A stretch of DNA of 64,000 bases from Streptantibioticus parmotrematis (GTDB lineage Bacteria; Actinomycetota; Actinomycetes; Streptomycetales; Streptomycetaceae): NCBI RefSeq assembly GCF_019890615.1, contig NZ_JAINVZ010000007.1, positions 124,001-188,000 of the forward strand. Reading direction: 5' to 3'. Position numbers and translations under genes: made by a program. Positions 35,413 to 44,050 of the stretch are shown here, in pieces. Each line of letters starts with the position of its first letter. Position 1 is the first letter of the stretch. The notes below the pieces were generated by a model, which made no database searches, was not told the DNA's origin, and saw only the letters and a list, made by a program, of their open reading frames with translations.

Positions 35413-36680
35413 GCGACGCGGACATGAGTGTCCCTCACGTCCCTCCGGAGCCCGCGCCCGCCGCCGCCCTCGCCGAACCGGCGCTCCGGGTGCGGCCGTT
35501 GTGGACCGCCGCCCTCAGCCTGGGCACCCTCGCCGTCTTCATGGCGTTCTTCACCCCCATCCAGATCCTGCTGCCCGACCAGCTCCAGCAGGCCGACCCG
35601 GCGCACAAGGCCGCCGCCCTGTCGTGGGTCACCGGGGCGGGTGCGCTGGTGTCGATGGTCGCGAACCCGGTGGCCGGAGCCCTGTCCGACCGCACCACGA
35701 GCCGCTTCGGCCGCCGCCGCCCCTGGATCCTGGGCGGCGCGCTGCTGGGCGCGGCGGGCCTGCTGCTGACCGCGGGGGAGCACACCGTCGCGGGGATCCT
35801 GCTCGGCTGGTGCGTGGCGCAGGCCGGGCTCAACGGGATGTTCGCCGGGCTCACCGCGCCGGTCGCCGACCAGGTCCCGGTCACCCAGCGCGCCGTGGTC
35901 TCCGGCTGGACCGGGATCTGCCAGTCGCTCGGCCTGGTGCTGGGCGCGTTGCTGGTCACCGAGGCCGTCACCGGCACCACGACCGGCTACGCGCTCACCG
36001 CCGTGCTGACCGTCGCCCTCGCCCTGCCGTTCGTGCTCGCCTTCCCCGATCCGGTGCTGCCGCGCGAACACCGGCCCGCCCGGCCCCGGATCGGCGCCTT
36101 CTGGGTCAGCCCGCGCCGCCACCCCGACTTCGGCTGGGCCTGGCTGACCCGCTTCCTGATCAACCTCGGCAACTCCATCGGCACCCTCTACCTGCTGTAC
36201 TACCTCACCGACGCCGTGCACCGCCCCGACCCGGCGGCGGGCGTGCTCGTCCTCACCGCCGTCTACACCGTCGCCGCGCTGCTCACCGCGATCCCCTCCG
36301 GTGTGATCTCCGACCGCACCGGCCGCAGGCGCACCCTGGTGCTGGTCTCCTGCGTGGTCATGGCCGCCGCCGCGCTGCTGCTGGCCACCGTCCACACCTG
36401 GCCCGCGACCGTGCTGGCCGCCGCCGTGCTGGGCGCCGGGTTCGGCGTCTACCTCGCCGTCGACCAGGCCCTCGTCACCCAGGTGCTGCCGGCCGCCGCC
36501 GACCGCGCCAAGGACCTGGGCGTCATCAACATCGCCAACTCCGCACCCCAGGTGCTCGCCCCCGCGCTCGCCGCGCCCGTACTCGCCCACGGCGGCGGCT
36601 ACTTCGGGCTCTACACCCTTGCCGCCCTCGTCACGCTCGCCGCCGGAGTGCTGGTGCGCCGGGTGCGCTCCGTCGCATGA
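35409..36680 (+). CDS. MFS transporter, probable glycoside importer
   Basis: Twelve-helix major facilitator, 423 aa. The loop 2-3 motif GALSDRTTSRFGRRRPWI and its repeat in the second half, GVISDRTGRRRTLVL, are intact. The RFGRRRPWI form is typical of the GPH/sucrose-type sugar carriers (also MelB-like). Coupling by GTGA to the GH1 gene suggests it imports the substrate of that enzyme. An ATG at 35424 is an alternative start. The stop codon abuts the palindrome at 36680-36695 that precedes the acyl-CoA synthetase gene. Confidence 0.9.
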   Translation: MSDADMSVPHVPPEPAPAAALAEPALRVRPLWTAALSLGTLAVFMAFFTPIQILLPDQLQQADPAHKAAALSWVTGAGALVSMVANPVAGALSDRTTSRFGRRRPWILGGALLGAAGLLLTAGEHTVAGILLGWCVAQAGLNGMFAGLTAPVADQVPVTQRAVVSGWTGICQSLGLVLGALLVTEAVTGTTTGYALTAVLTVALALPFVLAFPDPVLPREHRPARPRIGAFWVSPRRHPDFGWAWLTRFLINLGNSIGTLYLLYYLTDAVHRPDPAAGVLVLTAVYTVAALLTAIPSGVISDRTGRRRTLVLVSCVVMAAAALLLATVHTWPATVLAAAVLGAGFGVYLAVDQALVTQVLPAAADRAKDLGVINIANSAPQVLAPALAAPVLAHGGGYFGLYTLAALVTLAAGVLVRRVRSVA

Positions 36681-36695
36681 CCCCCGTACGGGGGT
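36680..36695. promoter_or_regulatory. 16-bp palindrome upstream of the second acyl-CoA synthetase
   Basis: ACCCCCGTACGGGGGT, perfectly self-complementary, starting at the last base of the MFS stop and 60 nt before the synthetase ATG. Core and downstream RGTG match the palindrome at 24839-24858. Confidence 0.65.
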
Positions 36696-36754
36696 AGTGG
36701 CGGTCCGCCCCGCGGCGCGAGGATGGCCGGGCACGATCGTTTCGAGGAGGGCAC

Positions 36755-38440
36755 ATGGCGGACAGCGCGGCGACCGAGGAGTTCCGGGCGGCCCGGGACT
36801 TCCTGCTGCGGCACCGGGAGGACCACGACGCGGCCCGCGCGGGCTTCCGCTGGCCGCGCCCGGAGCACTTCAACTGGGCGCTGGACTGGTTCGACCGGAT
36901 CGCCGACGATCCTGGACGGGCCGACCGCACCGCGCTGTGGATCGTCGAGGAGGACGGCACCGAGGTCCGGCTGAGCTTCGCCGCGCTGCGCGAGCGCTCC
37001 GACCGGGTCGCCAACTGGCTGCGCGGCCGGGGCGTGCGCGCCGGTGACCGGATCGTGGTGATGCTCGGCAACCAGGCCGAACTGTGGGAGACCGCGCTGG
37101 CCGCGATGAAGCTGCGCGCGGTGGTCATCCCCGCCACCCCGCTGCTCGGCCCGGCCGACCTCACCGACCGCGTGGAGCGCGGCGGCGCCGCCCACGTCCT
37201 CGTACGGTCCGCGGACACGGCGAAGTTCGACGACGTGCCCGGCGCGTACACCAGGATCGCGGTGGGCGGCGCGCCCGAGGGCTGGCTTCCTTACGAGGAC
37301 GCTTACGCCGCCGACCCGGCGTTCACCCCGGACGGGCCCACGCGCGGCGACGACACGCTGATGCTGTACTTCACCTCCGGCACGACCGCGCTGCCGAAGC
37401 TGGTGGAGCACAGCCATCTGTCGTATCCGGTAGGCCACTTGACCACCATGTACTGGATCGGGCTGCGGCCCGGCGACACCCATCTCAACATCTCGTCGCC
37501 CGGCTGGGCCAAGCACGCCTGGTCCAGCCTCTTCGCGCCGTGGAACGCCGAGGCCACGGTCTTCGTGCACAACTACACGCGCTTCGACGCCGGGCGGCTG
37601 ATAGCCGAGATGGACCGGGCCGGGGTGACGAGCTTCTGCGCGCCGCCGACCGTGTGGCGCATGCTGATCCAGGCCGACCTGACGCGGCTGGCGACACCGC
37701 CGCGCGAGGCGGTGGCCGCGGGCGAGCCGCTCAACCCCGAGGTCATCGAGCACGTCAAGCGCGTGTGGGGCCTGACCGTCCGGGACGGCTTCGGGCAGAC
37801 CGAGACCACCGTGCAGATCGCCAACACCCCCGGCCAGCCGCTCAAGCCCGGCTCGATGGGCCGCCCGGTCCCCGGCTACACGGTGGCGCTGGTCGACCCG
37901 GTCACCGGCGCGGAGGGCGACGAGGGCGAGATCTGCCTCGACCTGCGCGGCGAGCGTCCCGTGGGCCTGATGACCGGCTACGCGGGCGACCCGGAGCGCA
38001 CCGCCGCGGTCACCGCGGACGGCTTCTACCGCACCGGCGACATCGGCGCCCGGGACGCGGAGGGCTACGTCACCTACGTGGGCCGTGCCGACGACGTCTT
38101 CAAGGCCTCCGACTACAAGATCTCCCCGTTCGAGCTGGAGAGCGCGCTGCTGGAGCACGAAGCGGTGGCCGAGGCCGCGGTCGTGCCGTCACCCGATCCG
38201 GTACGGCTCGCCGTGCCCAAGGCGTACGTGGTGCTGGCGGGCGGCTGGGAGCCCGGCGAGGCGACCGCGAAGGCGATCTTCACGCACTCGCGTGCGGTCC
38301 TCGCGCCCTACAAGCGGGTACGGGTGCTGGAGTTCGCGGAGTTGCCCAAGACCGTCTCCGGCAAGATCCGCCGCGTCGACCTGCGGGAACGCGCCGCGCG
38401 CGGCGACGGCCAGGAGTACCGCGAGGCGGACTTCAGCTGA
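36755..38440 (+). CDS. AMP-binding acyl-CoA synthetase (ACSM-like)
   Basis: ANL-superfamily CoA ligase, 561 aa. P-loop YFTSGTTALPKLVEHSH, FGQTETT, YRTGDIGARD, the hinge GRADDVFKASDYKISPFE and the catalytic Lys in TVSGKIRRVDLRE are present. ALPKLVEHSH and the D-YKISPFE hinge place it nearer medium-chain/acetyl-CoA synthetase-like (ACSM) ligases than the FadD at 24920. GAGGAGGG gives a strong ribosome site for the ATG at 36755. The substrate is unknown. The shared palindrome suggests co-regulation with the FadD gene. Confidence 0.9.
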   Translation: MADSAATEEFRAARDFLLRHREDHDAARAGFRWPRPEHFNWALDWFDRIADDPGRADRTALWIVEEDGTEVRLSFAALRERSDRVANWLRGRGVRAGDRIVVMLGNQAELWETALAAMKLRAVVIPATPLLGPADLTDRVERGGAAHVLVRSADTAKFDDVPGAYTRIAVGGAPEGWLPYEDAYAADPAFTPDGPTRGDDTLMLYFTSGTTALPKLVEHSHLSYPVGHLTTMYWIGLRPGDTHLNISSPGWAKHAWSSLFAPWNAEATVFVHNYTRFDAGRLIAEMDRAGVTSFCAPPTVWRMLIQADLTRLATPPREAVAAGEPLNPEVIEHVKRVWGLTVRDGFGQTETTVQIANTPGQPLKPGSMGRPVPGYTVALVDPVTGAEGDEGEICLDLRGERPVGLMTGYAGDPERTAAVTADGFYRTGDIGARDAEGYVTYVGRADDVFKASDYKISPFELESALLEHEAVAEAAVVPSPDPVRLAVPKAYVVLAGGWEPGEATAKAIFTHSRAVLAPYKRVRVLEFAELPKTVSGKIRRVDLRERAARGDGQEYREADFS

Positions 38441-38458
38441 GGCCGTCCGGGGCGCGGC

Positions 38459-39175
38459 TCACCTGACGCGGCCCGGGGTGGACCTGATGAACTGGTCCGC
38501 CGCGTCGTTGACCGGCTGCGGGGTGCCGGTCAGGTCCATCACGAAGAGCGGGACGAGCAACTGGTCGGCGCGCAGCCGCGCGTCGTGCGCGTAACCGGCG
38601 AGCGAGAAGAAGGCGCCGGCCGCGTCCTCGTTGAGGCAGTTGAGCCAGAGGGTCTCGACCTCGCGCAGCGGCGTCGCCCGGGTGGACGGATCGACCTGGG
38701 CGACCAGGCCCTCGCCGCGCAGGTCCACCCCGGTCGCCGCGCGGTCGGCGGCCACCGTGACCTCGCGGAAGCCCAGCCACTTCAGGTACTGCGCCGCGGC
38801 GGCGACCGCGTCCCGCCCGGTGCGGATGGTCACCGGTCTGAACGGTGGGCGCCGCACCGCCCGCGGCGCGGTCGCGGTGACCCGGGCGCCCGGCGCGGGC
38901 AGCGACTCCGGGGCGGACACGTCGACCGGCGGACGGATCACCGTGCCGCAGGCACAGCCGAGTTCGGGCTGCGGCCAGTCGTCGCTGCGGCCGCAGGAGG
39001 GGCAGCGCAGGGTGATCCAGGAGTTGCGCCAGGTGCGTTGCAGGACACGGGTCGGCAGGCCACCGCGCAGCAACGGCAGGGTCAGCGGCGCACCGCACGG
39101 ACAAGGGAACGTCGGCGGGGTGAACGCGTGCTCGCGGCGGCACGCCGGGCAGCGGACGGGCACGCTTTCGGCCAT
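38459..39175 (-). CDS. Zinc-ribbon protein with degenerate Mrr-like nuclease fold
   Basis: Protein of 238 aa. Residues 1-85 contain four Cys pairs (VRCPACRR, FPCPCG, LRCPSCGR, LGCACG), enough for two zinc ribbons. Residues about 120-225 follow the Mrr_cat restriction-endonuclease outline: AAAQYLKWLGFREV, GVDLRGEGLVAQVD, a helix, RADQLLVPLFVMDLTG, NDAADQFI. The expected Q-x-K of the active site reads QVD, so nuclease activity is probably lost or changed. No methylase or defence genes adjoin. The ATG at 39175 has GGAG upstream. It could act as a nucleic-acid-binding protein; the function is unknown. Confidence 0.65.
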   Translation of the reverse strand: MAESVPVRCPACRREHAFTPPTFPCPCGAPLTLPLLRGGLPTRVLQRTWRNSWITLRCPSCGRSDDWPQPELGCACGTVIRPPVDVSAPESLPAPGARVTATAPRAVRRPPFRPVTIRTGRDAVAAAAQYLKWLGFREVTVAADRAATGVDLRGEGLVAQVDPSTRATPLREVETLWLNCLNEDAAGAFFSLAGYAHDARLRADQLLVPLFVMDLTGTPQPVNDAADQFIRSTPGRVR

Positions 39176-39597
39176 GACGGAACTCCAGGCGGATCCGGAC
39201 CTGCGGGGGCGGTCTGCTCCTCCATGCTGCCATGCCGGGTCGGCCCGCTATGGCCAAGTAGCGCCATATGCACGGAGATTGACGGAGTGTCGCACGCTCT
39301 GCTAATCGGGCCGCCCTGGTCCGCCCGGACTCGGGCCGCCGTGATCGGCCCGTTCCGCCGCGGCTCACCGGTCCCGTTACGGCGTGCGGCCCCGGCGCGG
39401 GCGCCCGCACAGGCGCCCGCGCCGGGGCCGGTTGGTGCCGTCCGATGGTGCGACGGGCGCGACGGACAGGGTGTCGCACCGCCGGACGGGGCTGGTCGCG
39501 CCCGCGCCGCCTGTCTCCACCCCTCAGAAGAGACGGGCGGCGCGGACGGGTTCGTGGGCGGGGAGCCGTGCGGCGGCTCCCCGCTGCTGACGTGGCG
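39176..39597. other. Gene-free region with a 19-bp-armed hairpin
   Basis: About 420 bp without a supportable gene, between two minus-strand genes. The notable feature is the very long hairpin at 39387-39430. The rest holds only short GC-rich repeats. The promoter of the zinc-ribbon gene should lie near 39176-39300, where the sequence is more AT-rich. Confidence 0.6.
39387..39430. terminator. Very strong hairpin downstream of the catalase gene
   Basis: Perfect 19-bp arms, the left being CGGCCCCGGCGCGGGCGCC, with a 6-nt loop (CGCACA). It lies about 170 nt beyond the catalase stop in the direction of transcription. There is no T-run, as usual in Streptomyces. Confidence 0.65.
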
Positions 39598-41052
39598 TCA
39601 GCTCTCGCGCAGCTCGCGGACCGCGGCCTCGACGCGCTTGCCGTAGTCGGGGTCGGCGGCGTGGAAGTGGGCGAGGTTCTTCTCGACCACGTCGTCCCTG
39701 CCGACCTGCGACAGCCCGCCCGCGATGGTGGCCACCAGGCGCTTCTTCTCCTCCTCCGACATCAGTCGGTACAGCTCACCGGCCTGGAAGAAGTCGTCGT
39801 CCTTGGTGTGCGCGGGGGCCTCGTGGGTGCCGGTGTGGCCGGAGACCGCCAGCGGCGCGGACAGCGGCTGGTCGGTCTGGACCGGGCCGTCGTAGGAGTT
39901 GGGCTCGTAGTTCTTGGCGTGCCGCGAGCCGTTGCGGGTGGCCATCAGGCCGTCCCGCCCGTAGTTGGCGGCCTCGAACTTCGGCGCGTTGACCGGCAGT
40001 TGGGTGTGGTTGACGCCGAGGCGGTAGCGGTGCGCGTCCGCGTAGGCGAACAACCGGCCCTGGAGCATCTTGTCCGGCGACGGGCCGATGCCCGGCACGA
40101 AGTTGTTCGGCGAGAACGCGGCCTGCTCGACCTCGGCGAACACGTTGTCGGGGTTGCGGTCCAGCACCAGGCGGCCGACCCGCTGCAACGGGTAGTCGGC
40201 GTGTGGCCACACCTTGGTCAGGTCGAACGGGTTGAAGCGGTACGAGGGCGCTTCGGCGGCCGGCATGATCTGCACGTACAGCGTCCAGGACGGGTTGACC
40301 CCGCGCTCGATGGCCTGCACCAGGTCGCGCTGGTGGGAGTTGGCGTCCTTGCCGACCTGCTCGGCCGCCTGCTCACCGCTCAGGCAGCGGACGCCCTGGT
40401 TGGTCTTGAAGTGGTACTTGACGAAGAACGCCTCACCGGCGGCGTTGGTCCACTGGTAGGTGTGGGAACCGTAGCCGTTCATGTGGCGGTACGAGGCGGG
40501 GATGCCGCGGTCGCCCATCAGCCACGTGACCTGGTGGGTGGCCTCGGGGGCGTGCGCCCAGAAGTCCCAGACGTTGTCCGGTTCCTGCACACCGGTGAAC
40601 GGGTCGCGCTTCTGGGAATGGATGAAGTCGGGGAACTTGATGGGGTCCTTGATGAAGAACACCGGGGTGTTGTTGCCGACCAGGTCGTAGTTGCCCTCGT
40701 CGGTGTAGAACTTCAGCGCGAAACCGCGCGGGTCGCGCACCGCGTCCGCGCCGCCCAGGCTGTCGGCGACCGTGGAGAAACGGGCGAAGACCGGGGTGCG
40801 CCTGCCCACCGAGCCCAGGAAGTCGGCGCGGGTGAAGCCGGTGACGTCGTCGGTGACCTCGAAGTAGCCGTGCGCACCCGAGCCACGGGCGTGCACCACG
40901 CGCTCCGGGATGCGCTCGCGGTTGAACCGGGCCAGCTTCTCCAGCAGGTGCTGGTCCTGCAGGAGCAGCGGGCCGCCGACACCGGCGGTGGCCGCGTTCT
41001 GGTTGTCGGCGACCGGAGCGCCGGACTCAGTGGTAAGGGTGGGCTTGGGCAT
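39598..41052 (-). CDS. Catalase (small-subunit, monofunctional)
   Basis: Haem catalase of 484 aa, typical clade-3 length. Catalytic His lies in [16 protein letters not shown], Asn in [14 protein letters not shown], and the haem-ligating Tyr in [14 protein letters not shown]. It should dispose of H2O2 made by urate oxidase and by xanthine oxidation. It lies downstream of hyi-glxR on the same strand but has its own promoter (TTGACA-N18-TATCGT) with a TTCAAC-type dyad over the -35 and a single AllR-like box in the leader. GGAAGG precedes the ATG at 41052. There is no Fur/CatR-type regulator gene beside it, unlike stress catalases. Confidence 0.95.
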   Translation of the reverse strand: MPKPTLTTESGAPVADNQNAATAGVGGPLLLQDQHLLEKLARFNRERIPERVVHARGSGAHGYFEVTDDVTGFTRADFLGSVGRRTPVFARFSTVADSLGGADAVRDPRGFALKFYTDEGNYDLVGNNTPVFFIKDPIKFPDFIHSQKRDPFTGVQEPDNVWDFWAHAPEATHQVTWLMGDRGIPASYRHMNGYGSHTYQWTNAAGEAFFVKYHFKTNQGVRCLSGEQAAEQVGKDANSHQRDLVQAIERGVNPSWTLYVQIMPAAEAPSYRFNPFDLTKVWPHADYPLQRVGRLVLDRNPDNVFAEVEQAAFSPNNFVPGIGPSPDKMLQGRLFAYADAHRYRLGVNHTQLPVNAPKFEAANYGRDGLMATRNGSRHAKNYEPNSYDGPVQTDQPLSAPLAVSGHTGTHEAPAHTKDDDFFQAGELYRLMSEEEKKRLVATIAGGLSQVGRDDVVEKNLAHFHAADPDYGKRVEAAVRELRES

Positions 41053-41099
41053 GGCGACCTTCCGTTACTACCCGTAACTGCCGCGAAGCGGGAGTGCGT

Positions 41100-41114
41100 T
41101 TCCGTATGCCGGAC
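41100..41114. promoter_or_regulatory. Single AllR-like box in the catalase leader
   Basis: TTCCGTATGCCGGAC matches the gcl box TTCCGTATGGCGGAA at 13 of 15 positions. No partner is visible 21 bp away on either side. It lies downstream of the predicted catalase start. Confidence 0.45.
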
Positions 41115-41126
41115 TTCGTGGGTCGG

Positions 41127-41157
41127 ACGATATGAACGGCTTCAACAAACTGTCAAC
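41127..41157 (-). promoter_or_regulatory. Catalase promoter with overlapping dyad
   Basis: On the minus strand TTGACA (41156-41151), 18-bp spacer, TATCGT (41132-41127). The plus-strand segment TTCAACAAACTGTCAAC (41141-41157) covers the -35 and part of the spacer. It matches the urate-operon operator TTCAACAAAGTGTTGAC at 14 of 17 positions. Confidence 0.7.
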
Positions 41158-41294
41158 AGTGCTGAAGTCGTCGAGTGGTGTTCCGCCCGGCGGCGCGCTT
41201 GGGCGCGACAGGACAGGTCGGCGCGCCGCCGGACGGAAGTTGTGGGGGCCGGCCGGGCCGCGGTGCGAGCCCGTCCCGCCGTGCCGGCGGTCGG

Positions 41295-42194
41295 TCAGGC
41301 CGCCGGGGTCTCGCCGGACAGCCGCTCCACGCCGCGCAGCAGCGCCGAGTGGTCCAGGCCGCCGTCGCCCTGGGTGCGCAGCGAGGCGACCAGCTGGGCG
41401 ACGACCGCGCCGACCGGCAGCGCGGCGCCGACGTTGCGCGCGGCGTCGGTGACGATGCCCATGTCCTTGTGGTGCAGGTCGATCCGGAAGCCCGGGGCGA
41501 ACTCGCGCTTGAGGAAGTTGTCCTTCTTGCGGGTCAGCACGGTCGACCCGGCGAGCCCGCCGTTGAGGACGTCGAGCGCGGCGGTCAGGTCGACGCCGGA
41601 CTTCTCCAGGAAGACCACGGCCTCGGCGCACGCCTGGATGTTGACGGCGACGATGAGCTGGTTGGCGGCCTTGACCGTCTGACCGGAGCCGTGCGGACCG
41701 CACAGCACGATGGTCTTGCCCAGCGCGTCGAAGATCGGCTTCGCCTCGTCGAAGTCCGCGCGCTCGCCGCCCACCATGATGGACAGCACCGCCTCGACGG
41801 CGCCCGCCTCTCCGCCGGAGACCGGGGCGTCCAGCACGCGGATGCCCTTGTCCGCCGCGTTCTCGGCGAGGTCCACGGAGGTCTGCGGGGTGATCGAGGA
41901 CATGTCGATCAGCAGGGTGCCCGGGCGGGCGTGGGCCAGGATGCCCTCGTCGCCGTAGGCGATCGCCTCGACCTGCGGGGAGGCCGGGACCATGGTGATC
42001 ACCACGTCGGCGTCCTTGACCGCCTCGGCGATCGAGCCGGCCGCCGCGCCGCCGGCCGCGGCGAGCCGGTCCAGCTTGGCCTGCTCCAGGGTGAAACCGG
42101 TGACCTGGTAACCCGCCTTGATCAGGTTCTCGGCCATGGGGGAGCCCATGATGCCGAGGCCGATCCAGGCGATCTTCGGAAGCGTGTTGCTCAT
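41295..42194 (-). CDS. glxR: 2-hydroxy-3-oxopropionate (tartronate semialdehyde) reductase
   Basis: Beta-hydroxyacid dehydrogenase, 299 aa, reducing tartronate semialdehyde from Gcl to D-glycerate. N-terminal NAD(P) fold WIGLGIMGSPMAENL, then the substrate motif VLDAPVSGGEAGA, and catalytic Lys in GSGQTVKAANQLIVAVN. The C-terminal helical domain has FRIDLHHKDMGI. Specificity comes from the hyi and gcl partners; on sequence alone 3-hydroxyisobutyrate dehydrogenase would be possible. It lies 78 nt after hyi on the same strand, so the two form an operon under the AllR-like boxes at 43213-43248. Confidence 0.93.
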   Translation of the reverse strand: MSNTLPKIAWIGLGIMGSPMAENLIKAGYQVTGFTLEQAKLDRLAAAGGAAAGSIAEAVKDADVVITMVPASPQVEAIAYGDEGILAHARPGTLLIDMSSITPQTSVDLAENAADKGIRVLDAPVSGGEAGAVEAVLSIMVGGERADFDEAKPIFDALGKTIVLCGPHGSGQTVKAANQLIVAVNIQACAEAVVFLEKSGVDLTAALDVLNGGLAGSTVLTRKKDNFLKREFAPGFRIDLHHKDMGIVTDAARNVGAALPVGAVVAQLVASLRTQGDGGLDHSALLRGVERLSGETPAA

Positions 42195-42272
42195 GGCGGT
42201 GACGTCCTTACGCGATGTCGTGCGGGGGAGGGTCGGGCGGAGGCGGGGCCGCCGGGCGCGGTCGGACGCGGG

Positions 42273-43115
42273 TCAGCCGCGGGCCGCGCGCCGTTCGCGG
42301 GGCAGCCAGTCGAAGGCGTCCGCGCTCGGGCCGTCGCCGGGCTTGTACTCCAGACCGATCCAGCCGTCGTAACCCGCCTTGTCCAGGCGGCCGAGCAGGT
42401 CGGCGAGATCCAGTGCGCCGCTGCCGGGGAAGGAGCGGCCGGGGTTGTCCGCGATCTGGACGTGACCGGTCCTGTCGGTGTAGCGGTCGATGACCTCGTG
42501 GAGGTCCTCGCCGTTCATCGACAGGTGGTAGAGGTCCATCAGGAAGCGGGCGTTGTCCAGGCCGGTGGCCTCGTTGACCCGCTCCACCACCTCGATGGCC
42601 TTCGGCGCGCTGACGATCGGGCACAGCGGCGACTCCGGCGCGTTGAGCGCCTCGATCAGCAGCACCGCGCCGACCCGGTGCGCGGCCCGGGCGGCCAGCG
42701 TCAGGTTCTCCAGGGCGAGTTCGTCCTGCGCCTCGGGGGCGACGCCCTCGACGCGGTTGCCGTACAGGGCGTTGAGCGCGGTGCAGCCCAGCGACTGCGC
42801 GAAGTCGGCGGCCACGTCGATGTTGGCGCGGAACTTCTCCGACTCCTCGCCGGGGACCGACAGCGCGCCGCGGTCGGGCCCGGGCAGCTGTCCCGCGTAG
42901 AAGTTCAGCCCCACCAGCTGCGTGCCCGCGTCGTTCAACGCGCCGCGCAGGGCGTCGAGTTCGGCCCGCTCAGGGGTGGGCGCGTCGACCCAGGGCCACC
43001 ACAGTTCCACGGCGGTGAACCCGGCTGCGGCGGCGGCCGCCGGACGCTCCAGCAGCGGGAGTTCGGTGAAGAGGATCGAGAGGTTCACGTCGAAGCGCGC
43101 GTCGAGCAAGCCCAC
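42273..43115 (-). CDS. hyi: Hydroxypyruvate isomerase
   Basis: TIM-barrel isomerase, 280 aa, interconverting hydroxypyruvate and tartronate semialdehyde. Features of the Hyi/xylose-isomerase-like fold: FDVNLSILFTELPLLERPAA, FTAVELWWPW, LLIEALN (metal Glu), FLMDLYHLSMNGEDL, HVQIADNPGRSFPGSG and the final metal Glu in IGLEYKP. The GTG at 43115 gives the conserved N-terminus with AAAGGGG upstream. It is the first gene of the hyi-glxR unit. Two AllR-like boxes 98-133 nt upstream overlap a TTGACA promoter. Confidence 0.93.
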   Translation of the reverse strand: MGLLDARFDVNLSILFTELPLLERPAAAAAAGFTAVELWWPWVDAPTPERAELDALRGALNDAGTQLVGLNFYAGQLPGPDRGALSVPGEESEKFRANIDVAADFAQSLGCTALNALYGNRVEGVAPEAQDELALENLTLAARAAHRVGAVLLIEALNAPESPLCPIVSAPKAIEVVERVNEATGLDNARFLMDLYHLSMNGEDLHEVIDRYTDRTGHVQIADNPGRSFPGSGALDLADLLGRLDKAGYDGWIGLEYKPGDGPSADAFDWLPRERRAARG

Positions 43116-43212
43116 AGCTGGCGCCCCTTTCCGGTTCCTAGGGCCTTCCGCCCGCCCCCGACGGGGTTCACGGATGCGCGGGGTCCCTGACCGGGAATCC
43201 CTCCGCGTCTGA

Positions 43213-43248
43213 TTCCGTATAGCGGAAGTTTCTTTCTGCTTAATGGAA
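43213..43248. promoter_or_regulatory. Paired 15-bp boxes, probable AllR operator of hyi-glxR
   Basis: TTCCGTATAGCGGAA (43213-43227) and TTCTGCTTAATGGAA (43234-43248), 21 bp apart. A minus-strand promoter TTGACA (43277-43272) with CAGGCT (43253-43248) at 18 bp places the transcription start inside the upstream box, the same geometry as at gcl. Confidence 0.8.
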
Positions 43249-43314
43249 GCCTGAACGAGGGAGGTACTCGATGTCAAGTGGTGACCTCGTGACGAGCCGG
43301 TGAGCGGTTAGGTT

Positions 43315-43581
43315 GTGGACGTGCGATTGAGGGTTGAGTTCACGACGGAACCGTTCGACCTCGACGAGGCGCCCCGCCATGCGGTGGTGGCCCGTGAGGT
43401 CATCCAGGAGGCCGGCCTCGACAGCGTCGACGTCGGCCCGTTCGGCAACACCGGCGAGGGGTCCGCCGACCGCGTGCTCGCCGCGGTCGACGAACTGCTG
43501 CGACGCGGCCTGGACGCCGGGGCCACCCGGGTCTCGCTCCAGGTCAACGTGGTCGCCGAGCCGGGGGAGGACGCGTCGTGA
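43315..43581 (+). CDS. MTH1187/YkoF-type thiamine-binding protein
   Basis: Small protein of 88 aa matching the thiamine-binding (MTH1187) fold: LRVEFTTEPF, then ARHVV-like AVVAREVIQEAGL, VGPFGNTGEG, and VNVVAEPGEDAS at the end. Such proteins form beta-alpha-beta dimers and bind thiamine or other small ligands. Start GTG at 43315 or 43321. TAGGTT (43309-43314) lies 7 nt from the second GTG, so a leaderless transcript is possible. It is coupled by GTGA to the HTH gene. The same pair sits with purine genes in S. coelicolor. Its role there is unknown, though Gcl needs thiamine diphosphate. Confidence 0.75.
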   Translation: MDVRLRVEFTTEPFDLDEAPRHAVVAREVIQEAGLDSVDVGPFGNTGEGSADRVLAAVDELLRRGLDAGATRVSLQVNVVAEPGEDAS

Positions 43582-43958
43582 CCGAGATGGCGGGCCACCC
43601 GTTCGTGGACGCGGTCAAGCCGCTGGTCGACGCGATGGGCGGGGTGCTCGTGCCGCCGGACCAGGCCCGGGGCGACGACGTCGTGCTCAGCTGGGAGGGC
43701 GCTCAGATCGTCGCCGTGCGGCTGCCGCACATAGCCGACTCGCTCGACCACATCCTCGCCGACCTGGAGCGCCGCCGCGGCCGCCCGCTCGCCGAGCTGG
43801 ACCGCAAGGACAAGCAGACCGTGGTGCGGATCCTGGAGGAACGCGGCGCGTTCTCCGTGCGCCACGGCGTGGAAACCGTCGCTTCGGCCCTCGGCGTCAG
43901 CCGTTTCACCGTCTACAACTACCTCAACCGGGAGAACGCGGCCAAGGGCGGCCAGTGA
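43578..43958 (+). CDS. HTH_22 (YheO-like) DNA-binding protein
   Basis: Protein of 126 aa. The C-terminal half is an HTH_22 domain: LAELDRKDKQTVVRILEERG, FSVRHGVETVASALGVSRFT, VYNYLNRE. The N-terminal 60 residues are too short for the PAS_6 domain normal in YheO-type regulators and show only HPFVDAVKPLVDAMGGVLVP and WEGAQIVAVRLPHIADSLD. Coupled by GTGA to the thiamine-binding gene and upstream of the urate operon. It is a candidate for the regulator that reads the TTCAAC dyads, but there is no direct evidence. Confidence 0.8.
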   Translation: MTEMAGHPFVDAVKPLVDAMGGVLVPPDQARGDDVVLSWEGAQIVAVRLPHIADSLDHILADLERRRGRPLAELDRKDKQTVVRILEERGAFSVRHGVETVASALGVSRFTVYNYLNRENAAKGGQ

Positions 43959-44050
43959 CCGCCCCGCCGGGGGCCTGACCGGGACGGCCCGGGCCCCCGG
44001 CCACCCTCCCGCCGGGCCACCGGTTGCGGCCGGTCACCGGTGAAATTAAC

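Noticed and set aside
43116-43314. Possible TPP riboswitch near the thiamine-binding gene
   Set aside because: No TPP-element conserved cores (CUGAGA, ACCUGA-like) are visible, and the transcript appears to start next to the GTG.
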